Origin: CAZYVD01 sp964651045
GTDB lineage: Bacteria; Zhuqueibacterota; QNDG01; DSAB01
DNA length: 43,662 nt
Assembly: GCA_964651045.1 (NCBI GenBank)
Contig: CAZYVD010000016.1
Location: 1 to 43,662 of the forward strand
Direction of reading: 5' to 3'
A model generated the notes under the pieces. It had not been told where the DNA came from and searched no databases. It worked only from the letters and a program-made list of their open reading frames with translations. The number at the start of each line of letters is the position of its first letter. Position 1 is the first letter of the stretch. Shown here one piece after another: positions 26,478 through 35,625 of the stretch. The translations under genes were made by a program, and so were the position numbers.

Positions 26478-27077
26478 TTAGGGACACTCTATATCCCTGA
26501 TAGGACCATGCGCAGGATAGAGGCGAGTTGCGCCACGTGATCGTAGAAGCTCCCAACTCGCCACGGCAACAGGATTATTAAATGCGTAAGACTCTAACGG
26601 AAGATCACCTGTAAAGACTGAACCATCATCAAGAAGCAGCGAAACACAATGCTCAGTATGCCCAGGTGTATGGAGTATCTCCCCATCAATCCCCATCTGT
26701 TTTAGTATCTGGCGGCTCTGCTCAAATGAGATGATGATATTTCCATCCTGAGTGATCTCAACATATCTGTCTTCTGGTTTCGTCCAGGTCTTCATCCGCC
26801 AAATAGCGTCAATTTGTACATCTACAACCAAGAGGGGAATGGTTTCCATTTTCAGTTCTTCGGCCAAACCTGCATGGTCAATGTGATAGTGGGTCGAAAG
26901 TGCATAACGAATCTCGTCAATGGGTATGCCCTTTCTCCGCAGATTCGCCTTCATAGTTCCCAATGTTCCAGGCCAACCAATATCAACCAGTAGCCTAAAA
27001 GTACCAGCACTCACAACCCAGTAATTAGTTGAGCGGTAACCAACATTTACAATTGTCACAGGTGCTGCTCTTCCCAT
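26478..27077 (-). CDS. Metallo-beta-lactamase-fold hydrolase
   Basis: A 199-residue MBL-fold protein without a signal peptide. The metal site is complete: H63-Y-H65-I-D67-H68, H140 in TPGHTEHC, D158 in FTGDL and H190 in YPAHG. This is the class with glyoxalase-II-like and lactonase-like members, and the substrate cannot be told. It is the first of a run of minus-strand accessory genes; no operon partner is evident (gap of 71 nt to its right). Confidence 0.88.
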   Translation of the reverse strand: MGRAAPVTIVNVGYRSTNYWVVSAGTFRLLVDIGWPGTLGTMKANLRRKGIPIDEIRYALSTHYHIDHAGLAEELKMETIPLLVVDVQIDAIWRMKTWTKPEDRYVEITQDGNIIISFEQSRQILKQMGIDGEILHTPGHTEHCVSLLLDDGSVFTGDLPLESYAFNNPVAVASWELLRSRGATRLYPAHGPIRDIECP

Positions 27078-27148
27078 AGTTAATTAAGCACAAATGCAGT
27101 CACACGGCACTGCTTTTTGTCTAACTGATATTTTTAATTTTATTATGA

Positions 27149-27781
27149 TTAAATATTAAACGCAAATTTAGATACTACCCTTGTTGCAAAATATTGTATT
27201 ATAAAAAGCATAATACAAAGAAATACTATAATAAAAATATCGATCGTCCTATTTAATAAAAATATTTGTACACCTGAAAATTTGTTTATCCAACCAATTA
27301 AAGACTCTTCCTGCAGCGCAAGAAAACCTACAGGCAGTGCTTCCAATGTTGTAATAACTGCTGTAAATATACTAATATTTCTTGATGCCACAGAAAATTG
27401 ATCTATATTCTGATTTATATAATGATATCTCCGGCCAATATATAAACCAGCTATTATTCCCAACAAGAAATTGCCAATAGGTAAGCCCATAAAAAAAGCA
27501 ACAGCAATAAAAGAGCAATATATATAAGCAATAACCAACAGTGATTTATTAAATCTGTAGAATTTGTGTATCAGCCTTTTTAAAAATAGAATATCAATAA
27601 TGATACCAATAGTAAAACCTGTTAAAGCAAAGATTTTTATAAATGATTCAGGAAATGAGAATATCTTTAAGATATTCACTAAAGAGAGCGGCCACCAAAA
27701 CAATACCAGCAAAATTATAGGTATCAAAGTACCGAGTCCGAGACCTATTATGCAAAATTCTTTTTTATTCACACTTATCAC
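27149..27781 (-). CDS. Multi-pass membrane protein, unknown
   Basis: A 210-residue A+T-rich gene for a protein with about five to six hydrophobic segments (IIGLGLGTLIPIILLVLFWW, FIKIFALTGFTIGIIIDILFL, LLVIAYIYCSFIAVAFFMGLP, and a long C-terminal one). No family was recognised. The start is a GTG at 27781 with no clear Shine-Dalgarno site; an in-frame GTG at 27772 is also possible. Its composition is lower in G+C than its neighbours. Confidence 0.6.
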   Translation of the reverse strand: MISVNKKEFCIIGLGLGTLIPIILLVLFWWPLSLVNILKIFSFPESFIKIFALTGFTIGIIIDILFLKRLIHKFYRFNKSLLVIAYIYCSFIAVAFFMGLPIGNFLLGIIAGLYIGRRYHYINQNIDQFSVASRNISIFTAVITTLEALPVGFLALQEESLIGWINKFSGVQIFLLNRTIDIFIIVFLCIMLFIIQYFATRVVSKFAFNI

Positions 27782-28131
27782 TAAATCACAAAAGATATCC
27801 TATACCTTATAACGATTCTTATCCTGACTAAATAAAATTGCTACTGACAAAGCGGTTTTCCATATGCAAAATGATAATATCCATATCTTCATCTATCTGA
27901 TTAAAGATAATACTAAGAAACTTTAAAATCTCGAGATGAAACAGGCTCCATCTCCAAATAAATTTATTATTGTCACTGACCCGACAAAAAACAAACACCA
28001 GAACACGATTCTTGATCCAAAATGAATCTCTTTTGGCAACCCTTTAGTTTTATAGGCAGATACAATATTTTAATTTTCACAAAATTATTACTTCCTGCAG
28101 ATATAAAAACAGACGTTAATTGTTGGTCGAT
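27782..28131. other. Intergenic region of about 350 bp without a recognised gene
   Basis: A+T-rich sequence between the membrane protein and the LamG gene. Reading frames here are short and broken; nothing is recognised. It must contain the end of the LamG transcript and the promoter of the membrane protein. Confidence 0.4.
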
Positions 28132-29868
28132 TTAATTTATAACTATTACCTTCTGATTTTGTGTTATTTTGTCTGTCTTCATGCGAATAATGTATGTACC
28201 GCTTGGAACTTTTATACTATTCTCATTAGTGCCATTCCAATATATATGATAACTTCCTGCGTTCTGCAGGCCGTTGTACAGCACTTTGACCGGGCTGCCC
28301 AGCACATCATAAATTGTTATGTTCACATGAGTCGCTTCTGACAGATGATAAACAATATAGGTATCTGGATTTAACGGATTGGGAAAGGCCTTTTCAAGAA
28401 ACGTTTTCTCTGGTGGTTCGCCTGGTTGAAATAAGATAGGTGGGTAAGTGGTTACATTACCCTGAATGTCTACCTCTGAAATGCGGTAATAGTAACTATG
28501 CCCAGCTTCAATAGTAAAATCAGTATAGGTATATTCTGTGCGGTTTGATGTGTTTCCCTTACTTTTCATTGCATCATTAGTTAGGTAACTTGTCAAACAC
28601 TGCCAGAGATCACTATTTTCCTCCCTTCGTTCCAAGATAAAGCCAGCATTATTTACCTCGCTTTCAGTAATCCATTTAAGAATCACGGATTGGCCGCTTC
28701 CTGCTGTGGCAGTGAATGAACTTATGGTAACGGGCAAAGAATTATCTGAAGATGTTGAACTTAAGGTATAATAATAACCGTCTGAAAAGTTAGATCCCGA
28801 TACTGTAAAATTTGGTGAACTGTATGAGCCTGAAATAATAGCCGCATCAGAAAATGTCCCGTCCGAATCTTTCAGCAGTCTTAATGTAGTGCCGTCTGTT
28901 ACTCCCAGATCCGTACAATCAAAAATAATATCACCCGAGAGTGATCCAAACACCTCCATTCTCCAGACTCGATTTAATCTCCTGTCTATCCCGGCCGGTA
29001 CGTCTAAGAGATTGGCCGAAAGGCTTCCGTTGTCATGTCCGAAGATTATCCGATCTGTTCCTGATATATCGCTGTCTGTGATGGTCATTATGGATGAACT
29101 ATTGGAATTGTCTGCAGACCATACTGCATTTAAATCTGTTTTCCCAGAGGTTACCGAGCTTGCAATAGGTGCCGTAGATGTGACCCAGTCATTTGAGTCC
29201 ATATTTGTAAGAGTGCCGTCATTTGAGTAGCTGCTGTTATCGGTAAGTGTTGTTCCGCTTCCATCTGACATTTTATAATATGCAACCAATCCGCTTTCGT
29301 TGCCGTTCAATGTTTTATGCATGTATTCCTGTATCTGGGATTGTGTGCGAGCGTAATTCCAGATTCGAACCTCGTCAACATATGCGTTACAATAATAACC
29401 TGCGTTGCTTTTGCCTATTTTAAGAGAATGAGATGTTGACGGCAAATTACCGCTGAATGAATATCCTGAAAGATTATCAAGTGACCCGTTGAGATAGAGG
29501 TAAATCTTTTTTGCCGAGTTGTCAATTACGGCAGCAATATGATACCATTTACCAGTTTGTAAGGGAGTCTGTGCATAAGCGGTCTGGGTTGTATTAAATG
29601 TAAAATCAACCGTATATGCATAAGTTGTACCGAATATCCAGCCGTCGTTATATTCTCCTTTTGATACTATCCTGTAATAATTTCCACCTGACAACACCTT
29701 GTAATTAACCCAGGCCTCCACAGTCATTGAACCCGTAATGTCGAGAACGTCATTATCACTTATTTCTACATAATCATTTACCCCGTCAAAATCGAGGGCA
29801 TAATTTTGTGCATTGGCTACTTCCAATGCCAAACACAAACTCAAACAGAAAAAAGTAATGACACGCAT
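28132..29868 (-). CDS. Secreted LamG-domain protein with type IX (type A) sorting domain
   Basis: A 578-residue protein: signal peptide (1-20), a LamG/concanavalin-like domain (about 22-200: YALDFDGVNDYVEI, MTVEAWVNY, WYHIAAVIDN, YVDEVRIWNYARTQSQIQ), a long beta-rich middle, a fibronectin-III-like unit (about 375-480), and a C-terminal FlgD/Por-type domain (about 490-578: EKAFPNPLNPDTYIVYHL, NITIYDVLGSPV, GTYIIRMKTDK). The last domain is the type IX secretion sorting signal of FCB-group bacteria. It is likely released or attached at the surface and may bind glycans. The ATG is preceded by AGGAGG, and a TATAAT lies at the complement of 29893-29898. Confidence 0.92.
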   Translation of the reverse strand: MRVITFFCLSLCLALEVANAQNYALDFDGVNDYVEISDNDVLDITGSMTVEAWVNYKVLSGGNYYRIVSKGEYNDGWIFGTTYAYTVDFTFNTTQTAYAQTPLQTGKWYHIAAVIDNSAKKIYLYLNGSLDNLSGYSFSGNLPSTSHSLKIGKSNAGYYCNAYVDEVRIWNYARTQSQIQEYMHKTLNGNESGLVAYYKMSDGSGTTLTDNSSYSNDGTLTNMDSNDWVTSTAPIASSVTSGKTDLNAVWSADNSNSSSIMTITDSDISGTDRIIFGHDNGSLSANLLDVPAGIDRRLNRVWRMEVFGSLSGDIIFDCTDLGVTDGTTLRLLKDSDGTFSDAAIISGSYSSPNFTVSGSNFSDGYYYTLSSTSSDNSLPVTISSFTATAGSGQSVILKWITESEVNNAGFILERREENSDLWQCLTSYLTNDAMKSKGNTSNRTEYTYTDFTIEAGHSYYYRISEVDIQGNVTTYPPILFQPGEPPEKTFLEKAFPNPLNPDTYIVYHLSEATHVNITIYDVLGSPVKVLYNGLQNAGSYHIYWNGTNENSIKVPSGTYIIRMKTDKITQNQKVIVIN

Positions 29869-29892
29869 ACTGCCTCCTGTTTTTTTGGTTTT

Positions 29893-29898
29893 ATTATA
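29893..29898 (-). promoter_or_regulatory. Possible -10 element of the LamG gene
   Basis: TATAAT on the minus strand about 25 nt upstream of the ATG at 29868, with AGGAGG close to the start. No good -35 partner is seen, so the call is tentative. Confidence 0.25.
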
Positions 29899-30059
29899 GT
29901 TCTACATTGGAACTTTTATCTATTATCCCAATCAATTGCCCTTAATAGTGGAAGTTATAGTACTTACTAAATGCTGTCTATGTGCCGGGTGAATTCAAAC
30001 TCACATGCCGCTATAGAGTAAAGTGGAATATAGGTCAGGTATAGTTTTTTGTTATGTGT

Positions 30060-30734
30060 TTAAAAATCATTTTCCAGTATCGCTCCATATTCTCTCAACC
30101 AGTTTCTTGCGTCTTTATATCTAGATATTTGGTTTGAAACTATTATCCAGAATTTTGGAGTATGGTTTAGTTCTAGGAAATGTACTAACTCATGAACCAC
30201 TACATAATCCACGACAAACATTGGCGCTTTAATTAATCGCCAGTTAAAATTCAAATTATTCTTAGGTGTACAAGCGCCCCAACTGTACTTTAAATCAGAA
30301 ATGAGCACCTTATTATATGTTACTCCCAAACTTTTAGCATAACGTTCGACTCTCTCTGGAATTATCAATGAGGCTTGTTTCTTATACCATTCTCTGAAAA
30401 CTTCACTTGCACGCTCCGCAGAAACAGCAGCCACAATGAATTTTCCAGAAAAGTGAATCTCTTCCAAATCACTCTTTACTATTTCCAATCTGTATTTCCT
30501 GCCCAAATACAATACCGTCTCGCCCGAAACAAATTCTTTGGCTGGAACTTCAGATGAATATTTTTGAGTACATTTTATTTTTTCGTAAATCCATAATTTC
30601 TTGCTTTCTACAAATGAAGCAATTTTTTCCTCAGGCATCCCTTGTGGTGCCTTCACTACTACGGAACGATCCCGTTCAACAGTGATGGTAACGGTTTTCC
30701 TGTCAGAATATTTTACTGAATAATATAAATCCAT
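30060..30734 (-). CDS. YgjP/DUF45-type M48 metallopeptidase at the end of the restriction operon
   Basis: A small zinc metallopeptidase-like protein (224 residues). The motif H181-E-L-V-H185 with a third ligand H191 (NHTPKFW) and the preceding WGACTPKNNLNFNWRL segment identify the DUF45/YgjP group. No signal peptide is seen. It starts 3 nt after hsdR, so it is the last gene of that operon. DUF45 proteins often accompany type I restriction systems; their role is unknown, perhaps regulation of the HsdR subunit by proteolysis. Confidence 0.85.
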   Translation of the reverse strand: MDLYYSVKYSDRKTVTITVERDRSVVVKAPQGMPEEKIASFVESKKLWIYEKIKCTQKYSSEVPAKEFVSGETVLYLGRKYRLEIVKSDLEEIHFSGKFIVAAVSAERASEVFREWYKKQASLIIPERVERYAKSLGVTYNKVLISDLKYSWGACTPKNNLNFNWRLIKAPMFVVDYVVVHELVHFLELNHTPKFWIIVSNQISRYKDARNWLREYGAILENDF

Positions 30735-30737
30735 TAC

Positions 30738-33700
30738 TCACTCAGCATATAAAATGATATCGTTATTCGATTTGGCAATTTCCATAATGCGTGAAATAAT
30801 CTGATTGCGATTTTTCATCACATTGGGAAGCTGATTGAATCGTTGTGATAGCAGCACTTTTTGAATTTCTGCCTTGAGGCGATTAGTAGCTGGAATGCTC
30901 TGCCAGAATCCAGTCAGCTCCAATTCGCGCTTGATTATATCAAATAGTTCACGTGTTAATTCAACCAGATTATCTTCTTCTTCATTAGTTAATTTGTCTT
31001 CTCCATGAACTTTTCTGTAAATTTCACGGGCAAGTACACGGAAAAACGGCATCTGTTTTTTACGATGCAAACCGCCCGGTGGTTTGGGCATGTTCTTTAT
31101 CTTTTGTCGTAGTTTTTCCAGTTCTTCGTATATCCGCTGCCAGTTATTTTTGAATTCTTCCAGAATACGCTCTAGGGCTTCAGCAAAGGAAGCGTACAAT
31201 TCCGGATCTTCATCAAAATGAATGTCGATATGATGACGGATCGCGTGTTCAATTTCTGCGGCTTTCGTCTTGACGCGTTTACGTTTGCCAACCTCTTGCT
31301 CAAAATTGTCATCTATGATGGAAATGGGTGCTATTTTTTGTTCAATACCTTTCGATTTCAAGTAGGTATCGGTAATGGAACGCAATTTGGGTGGAATTCC
31401 CTTCATGCTAAATCGTTGATCGCGAAAATGCCTTTGCGCCAGAGCGTTGATTTCAGTAAGCATCTGATAGTCTTTGAAAAATTCCAACGCTTCTTTGCGC
31501 GGAAATACCCCATTCATTGCTTTGGATAATTTCTGAAAAAGCAAAATGTAATCAAAACGAATGTCCTCATCGTAGAACAAATCAAAAAACGCATCATGGT
31601 CAGTCAGGTCGGTCAACCCATGCTTTTTGAGGAACTCCATAATTTCTCGATGGGCAGCAATTAAATTGTGGAGTTCTTCTTCCTCAGAACCTAAAGAATC
31701 CAGAATTTCTTTCTGCTCCCGCTCGTCGTAACTATCAATTGCCTCTTTCAGATGATGACCCACACCCACGTAATCCACAACAAATCCTTTTTCCTTGAAG
31801 GCGTCACCAATGCGGTTTACTCTGGCAATAGCCTGCAGAAGGTTGTGGGCAACTATTACACGGTCAAGATACATAACCTGTTCAATGGGCGCATCGAATC
31901 CTGTGATCAGCATATTCATCACCACCACAATACCCACATCTCCCTTGATACCATCTTCTTCAACATCAAAGGGTAATTTGAAACTTTTGATGATGCGCTT
32001 ATGTTTCGCCGAATCAGAACGTTCCTTGATATGCGGCAGATCATTATGTCCTCCGGAAATTACCGTTTCCACTCGTAACGCTCGCAGGTAATCCAGATTT
32101 AATTTTTGCGGATTGTCTTTTTCCAGTTGGGCAATCTTTTCTTTCAACGCATCACCCAACGCCAATTCGTAACGCACCGCTGCTTCCTGCGATACTGCCA
32201 CAACCTGTGCTTTGTATCCGTTGGGAAAGATATGTTTAACGTAATGATCAATCATATCTTTGGCTTTAGCCCGGATGGTTTCTTCCGCTTCCAGATAGGC
32301 TTTGCGGGAACCGTAACCCAGAATCTGCAACCGTTCGGGCAAATTGTAATCGCTGAACACATCTTCAAACGCTACATCCATTCCTTTTTTATCCGCAATT
32401 TCCGCTTTGTGTGTTCTTCCCTCGTAAACGATTTCCAGCGTTACGCCGTCGTCAATCGCCTGCCGCATTGTATATTTGTCGATGTAATCACCAAAAACCT
32501 TTTCCGTTTTGTCGATGGGCGTACCTGTGTAACCGATTTTAGCCGCATTGGGCAGTGCACGATCCAAATTGGCACCCAACAGGGCATACTGGGAGCGGTG
32601 CGCTTCATCGGTCATAATCAGAATATGCGGACTGGGATTGAGTTCCGGGAACACTTCCTTGAGGTCGCGTTCCTGAAATTTGTGAATCATTGCCATTATT
32701 AGATCGGAAGAATCGCCAGGGAGCAGTTCCTTCAGTCGAGCAATGCTGTACGCTACTTTGACGGTAAAGCCCACGCTCTGACTGGTTTCCGCTAGTTGCT
32801 GTTCCAGTTGTGTGCGGTCGGTAACAAATACCACTTTCCATTTACACAGTTGCGGATGCCGATACATCTCCCTTACCATGAACATCATTGTTAGCGATTT
32901 GCCTGAGCCCTGCGTATGCCAGATGATCCCGCTGCGTTCGCGCCGGTTTTTTCCTGTTAACAACCGCTGTACTGCTTTTTTTACTGCTCGAAATTGCTGG
33001 TAGCGGGCAACAATTTTGACCAGTTGCCCCTTATCGTTAGTGGTGAAAATGGTAAAAGTGTGGATAAGGCTTAATAAGTTGTTCAAATCCAGCATGCCAG
33101 CAATTAGCCGCTGCTGATCGTTGGGCGCTGAAGCGCCATGCGAAAGATCGTTCAGCATACGGGGATAGGGATCCGCCCAGCGGAAGAAATATTTTTCCAG
33201 TTGGGAAGAAATAGTACCGAATTTACATTGATTGCGGCAGGTGGCCACCACAAATTGATTGTAATAAAACAGTTCCTGATTGCCCTCCCGTTTGGTGCCG
33301 CGCTGCTCGCTGTAGCGCAACAGTTGGTCAATGGCTTCCGGAATGGGTTCGTGTGCTTTGGGCGATTTGCACTCCACCACAACAACCGGCAGTCCGTTGA
33401 TGAACAGTACAATATCCGGCACAATGTGGTGTTCCGTTCCCGGCACACGGACTTTAAACTGGCTGATGGCAAAGAAGGAATTGTTTTCCGTATGGTCGAA
33501 ATCAATGAAACGGACCGTGGGACTGCGCTCGCCTGTTTTGCGATTCACTGAAACGCTGGTGTTTTCCAACAGCAGATTCAGCACATGGCGATTGTTTTCA
33601 ATCAGGCTGGTACCCGGAAAGGTGGTAATCCGGCGAATGACCTCTTCAATCTGGTCATCTTCCAGCCAATCGTTAATTTTCTTAAGCGCCCGGCGCAGTT

Positions 33701-33875
33701 CCGGTAAAATCACCACCTGGGCGAAATTGTCCCGCTCACTGTCCAGCGGCAGTTGCGTCTGCTCCAGCCGCTTAACCGTCCAGCCCAGATCTTCTAATTG
33801 GTGAAGGAACGGTTCTTCCACATGGTGCTTTTCGTCGATTTTAATCGGATCAGGTATTTTCTTGTTGATAGTCAT
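30738..33875 (-). CDS. hsdR: Type I restriction enzyme R subunit (HsdR)
   Basis: The motor and nuclease subunit of a type I restriction-modification system; it cleaves DNA after translocation when sites are unmethylated. The nuclease domain shows P153-D154-I-V...E168-C-K170 and Q184 in the following helix (QLLRYSEQRG). The SF2 helicase motor has Walker A GSGK (323-326), DEAH (423-426) and TGTP. The C-terminal part after about 760 is helical and probably binds HsdM/HsdS. Length (1045) is full. The start lies beside a 16-bp inverted repeat. It follows darG by about 67 nt and leads into the DUF45 gene. Confidence 0.96.
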   Translation of the reverse strand: MTINKKIPDPIKIDEKHHVEEPFLHQLEDLGWTVKRLEQTQLPLDSERDNFAQVVILPELRRALKKINDWLEDDQIEEVIRRITTFPGTSLIENNRHVLNLLLENTSVSVNRKTGERSPTVRFIDFDHTENNSFFAISQFKVRVPGTEHHIVPDIVLFINGLPVVVVECKSPKAHEPIPEAIDQLLRYSEQRGTKREGNQELFYYNQFVVATCRNQCKFGTISSQLEKYFFRWADPYPRMLNDLSHGASAPNDQQRLIAGMLDLNNLLSLIHTFTIFTTNDKGQLVKIVARYQQFRAVKKAVQRLLTGKNRRERSGIIWHTQGSGKSLTMMFMVREMYRHPQLCKWKVVFVTDRTQLEQQLAETSQSVGFTVKVAYSIARLKELLPGDSSDLIMAMIHKFQERDLKEVFPELNPSPHILIMTDEAHRSQYALLGANLDRALPNAAKIGYTGTPIDKTEKVFGDYIDKYTMRQAIDDGVTLEIVYEGRTHKAEIADKKGMDVAFEDVFSDYNLPERLQILGYGSRKAYLEAEETIRAKAKDMIDHYVKHIFPNGYKAQVVAVSQEAAVRYELALGDALKEKIAQLEKDNPQKLNLDYLRALRVETVISGGHNDLPHIKERSDSAKHKRIIKSFKLPFDVEEDGIKGDVGIVVVMNMLITGFDAPIEQVMYLDRVIVAHNLLQAIARVNRIGDAFKEKGFVVDYVGVGHHLKEAIDSYDEREQKEILDSLGSEEEELHNLIAAHREIMEFLKKHGLTDLTDHDAFFDLFYDEDIRFDYILLFQKLSKAMNGVFPRKEALEFFKDYQMLTEINALAQRHFRDQRFSMKGIPPKLRSITDTYLKSKGIEQKIAPISIIDDNFEQEVGKRKRVKTKAAEIEHAIRHHIDIHFDEDPELYASFAEALERILEEFKNNWQRIYEELEKLRQKIKNMPKPPGGLHRKKQMPFFRVLAREIYRKVHGEDKLTNEEEDNLVELTRELFDIIKRELELTGFWQSIPATNRLKAEIQKVLLSQRFNQLPNVMKNRNQIISRIMEIAKSNNDIILYAE

Positions 33876-33900
33876 AATATTGTTCGATGATTACTTTAAT

Positions 33901-33935
33901 TTTGCACAATTACTTTACCAAAGTTATTGTGCAAA
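33901..33935. repeat. Near-perfect inverted repeat upstream of hsdR
   Basis: Two 16-nt arms, 33901-33916 and 33920-33935, are reverse complements with one mismatch, separated by 3 nt; the outer ten positions of each arm (TTTGCACAAT and ATTGTGCAAA) pair perfectly. It lies between the darG stop and the hsdR start on the minus strand. It could be an operator of a separate hsdR promoter, an attenuator, or a terminator without a T-run. Confidence 0.6.
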
Positions 33936-33942
33936 TATAGCG

Positions 33943-34974
33943 TTATTCATTTATATTCAACTTTTCCTCATTTAATCGCTGTAAGGCAATCTGAATATGT
34001 TCTTTACGAAATAGCCTTCTTTTCCGATCATTCCATTGCCACATTGCACGAACGATATCATTTACTTTTTCATGTTTGATTAACCAGTGCACCGAAGACA
34101 ATAATTCCATTCCGTAAGGTGTTTCAAAGCCTTCGACCAGGTGCATTACCTTTTCCAGTTTTTGTTTTTCTGCCACATGTTTTTCTAAAAATGCATCGGC
34201 TTGCTTAACCGCATTAGGAAGCAAATTGATTTCAACATCCGGTTTTTGCGTATCTCCGTAGCCGCGAATAAAATGGCCTTCCATCACTTCTAGCACTTTG
34301 TTTAAATTGTGCGCATAAGGTCCGTAGATATGCTTCACATAATTCAGGCGCAAGGGAATTCCCGATTCCTGCAAAAAATACGCTAATTTTTGAATTTCCA
34401 GCAAAGTTAATCGATAAGCATGACGGGAGTAAAACTGCATTAATTTAATAAACAACGCACGGGCAATGGTCATTTTAGGTTTTTTAGGTTTAACCGGCAT
34501 TTCTTCCGGCAGGGGAGCGCCTTCCGGTTCATAAACCAGAACTGTTACTTCCGGCATACCGGAGAAAGCCTCTTCTATCATTGTTTTCACTTTTGCCCAC
34601 TGCAAACCACCCAACCCGCTGCCCAGCGGTGGAATGGCGATAGAACGGATTCCAAGACGTTTGATCTCTTGCTTTAGTGCTTTTAGCCCCGATTCAATGT
34701 ATTCGTATTTCGATTTGGCTTTCCAGTGCGTTTTGGTAGGGAAATTGATAATGTATTTGGGATTGACAAACGAACCCGTTGCCCACACCTGCACTTTACC
34801 TGGCTTTAATTCACCCTTGCGGCAGGCTTTTTGATAAGCGTTAAAATAGGCTTCGGGAAAGGCTTTTTTGAATTGTAAGGCAATGCCCTTACCCATAATG
34901 CCAACGCAGTTTACGGTATTCACCAGGGCTTCGGCATCGGCCTTTATGATGTTGCCTCTGGTAAAGGTAATCAT
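33943..34974 (-). CDS. darG: DarG antitoxin: macrodomain ADP-ribosylhydrolase fused to a C-terminal neutralising domain
   Basis: The antitoxin of a DarTG system. The N-terminal macrodomain (about 1-155) has VNTVNCVGIMGKGIALQF (19-36), the conserved Lys in NFPTKTHWK (K81), and IPPLGSGLGGL. It removes ADP-ribose from DNA thymidine. The C-terminal half (about 175-343; RHAYRLTLLEIQKLAYFLQESG, HIYGPYAHNLNKVLEV) matches the DarG domain that sequesters DarT. Length (343) is typical. It begins 9 nt after darT and precedes hsdR, so the toxin pair is embedded in the restriction operon. Confidence 0.93.
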   Translation of the reverse strand: MITFTRGNIIKADAEALVNTVNCVGIMGKGIALQFKKAFPEAYFNAYQKACRKGELKPGKVQVWATGSFVNPKYIINFPTKTHWKAKSKYEYIESGLKALKQEIKRLGIRSIAIPPLGSGLGGLQWAKVKTMIEEAFSGMPEVTVLVYEPEGAPLPEEMPVKPKKPKMTIARALFIKLMQFYSRHAYRLTLLEIQKLAYFLQESGIPLRLNYVKHIYGPYAHNLNKVLEVMEGHFIRGYGDTQKPDVEINLLPNAVKQADAFLEKHVAEKQKLEKVMHLVEGFETPYGMELLSSVHWLIKHEKVNDIVRAMWQWNDRKRRLFRKEHIQIALQRLNEEKLNINE

Positions 34975-34983
34975 TTTGGCCTC

Positions 34984-35625
34984 CTAATAATACCAATCCT
35001 GACGAATGTTGACTGGTATATTGGTTATCCCAAACCGTTCTAAAATTGATTTCACTTTTTGTTTCATATGACGATTGAGAACTCCGATTTCCTCAACCAC
35101 ATCCAGCGGACAGAATTGGTAAATAAGAAATTCGGCCTGCTTACGACGTTGGCGATCCAAATCATCATTTGTATCGTGCCAGTATTTGGCATAAACGGTT
35201 TCCCAATCGATTTTGTCCAAATTTTGCGTATCATCAAACCAATCTGTGAAAATAGCAATCCCATGCCCATCAGAAAATACGAACTGAAGTTCAAAATTCA
35301 AAACTTTTTCAACAGTAGAAATAATGTAGATGATAGGCTCTTGTCCTTCATTGTAACCATCGACCCATCCGGTATGCAACTGATACAGCATAGGAGAACG
35401 CGGCCCGAAATAAAAAGAAACATAATCGTGCACCGTTCCGCCTGGTCCACATGGAATATTGCGTTGACGTCGCACATTCTGAATATCCACATTGTGGATG
35501 GTACGATACACCAACCCGTCATTCGGCACGTGGTTGGGCGCATGGAAACCGCCGCGCTGAATACACACCGCCAGATTATCCACGTGGATGATCCGGTAAA
35601 TAGGCGTCGGTCGGGGCACATTCAT
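34984..35625 (-). CDS. darT: DarT toxin: ssDNA thymidine ADP-ribosyltransferase (DUF4433)
   Basis: Transfers ADP-ribose from NAD to thymidines in single-stranded DNA and blocks replication. Family marks are the N-terminal YRIIHVDNLAVCIQRGGF, R-residues near 52-55 (VRRQRN), FYFGPRSPMLY (71-81), and the catalytic Glu in RRKQAEFLIY (E165). Length (213) is normal and no residue is missing, so it should be active and depend on DarG. Its ATG overlaps the hsdS stop by 4 nt, an unusually tight link to a restriction gene. Confidence 0.93.
   Translation of the reverse strand: MNVPRPTPIYRIIHVDNLAVCIQRGGFHAPNHVPNDGLVYRTIHNVDIQNVRRQRNIPCGPGGTVHDYVSFYFGPRSPMLYQLHTGWVDGYNEGQEPIIYIISTVEKVLNFELQFVFSDGHGIAIFTDWFDDTQNLDKIDWETVYAKYWHDTNDDLDRQRRKQAEFLIYQFCPLDVVEEIGVLNRHMKQKVKSILERFGITNIPVNIRQDWYY

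Noticed and set aside
29981..30020. tRNA-like T-arm sequence (GTGAGTTTGAATTCAC on the minus strand)
   Set aside because: The loop is too short and no acceptor, D or anticodon arms can be folded around it, so it is not a tRNA or a credible attachment site.
32106..32702. Long plus-strand frame of 198 codons opposite hsdR
   Set aside because: The minus-strand frame is an unmistakable HsdR; the opposite frame is a shadow produced by its codon use.
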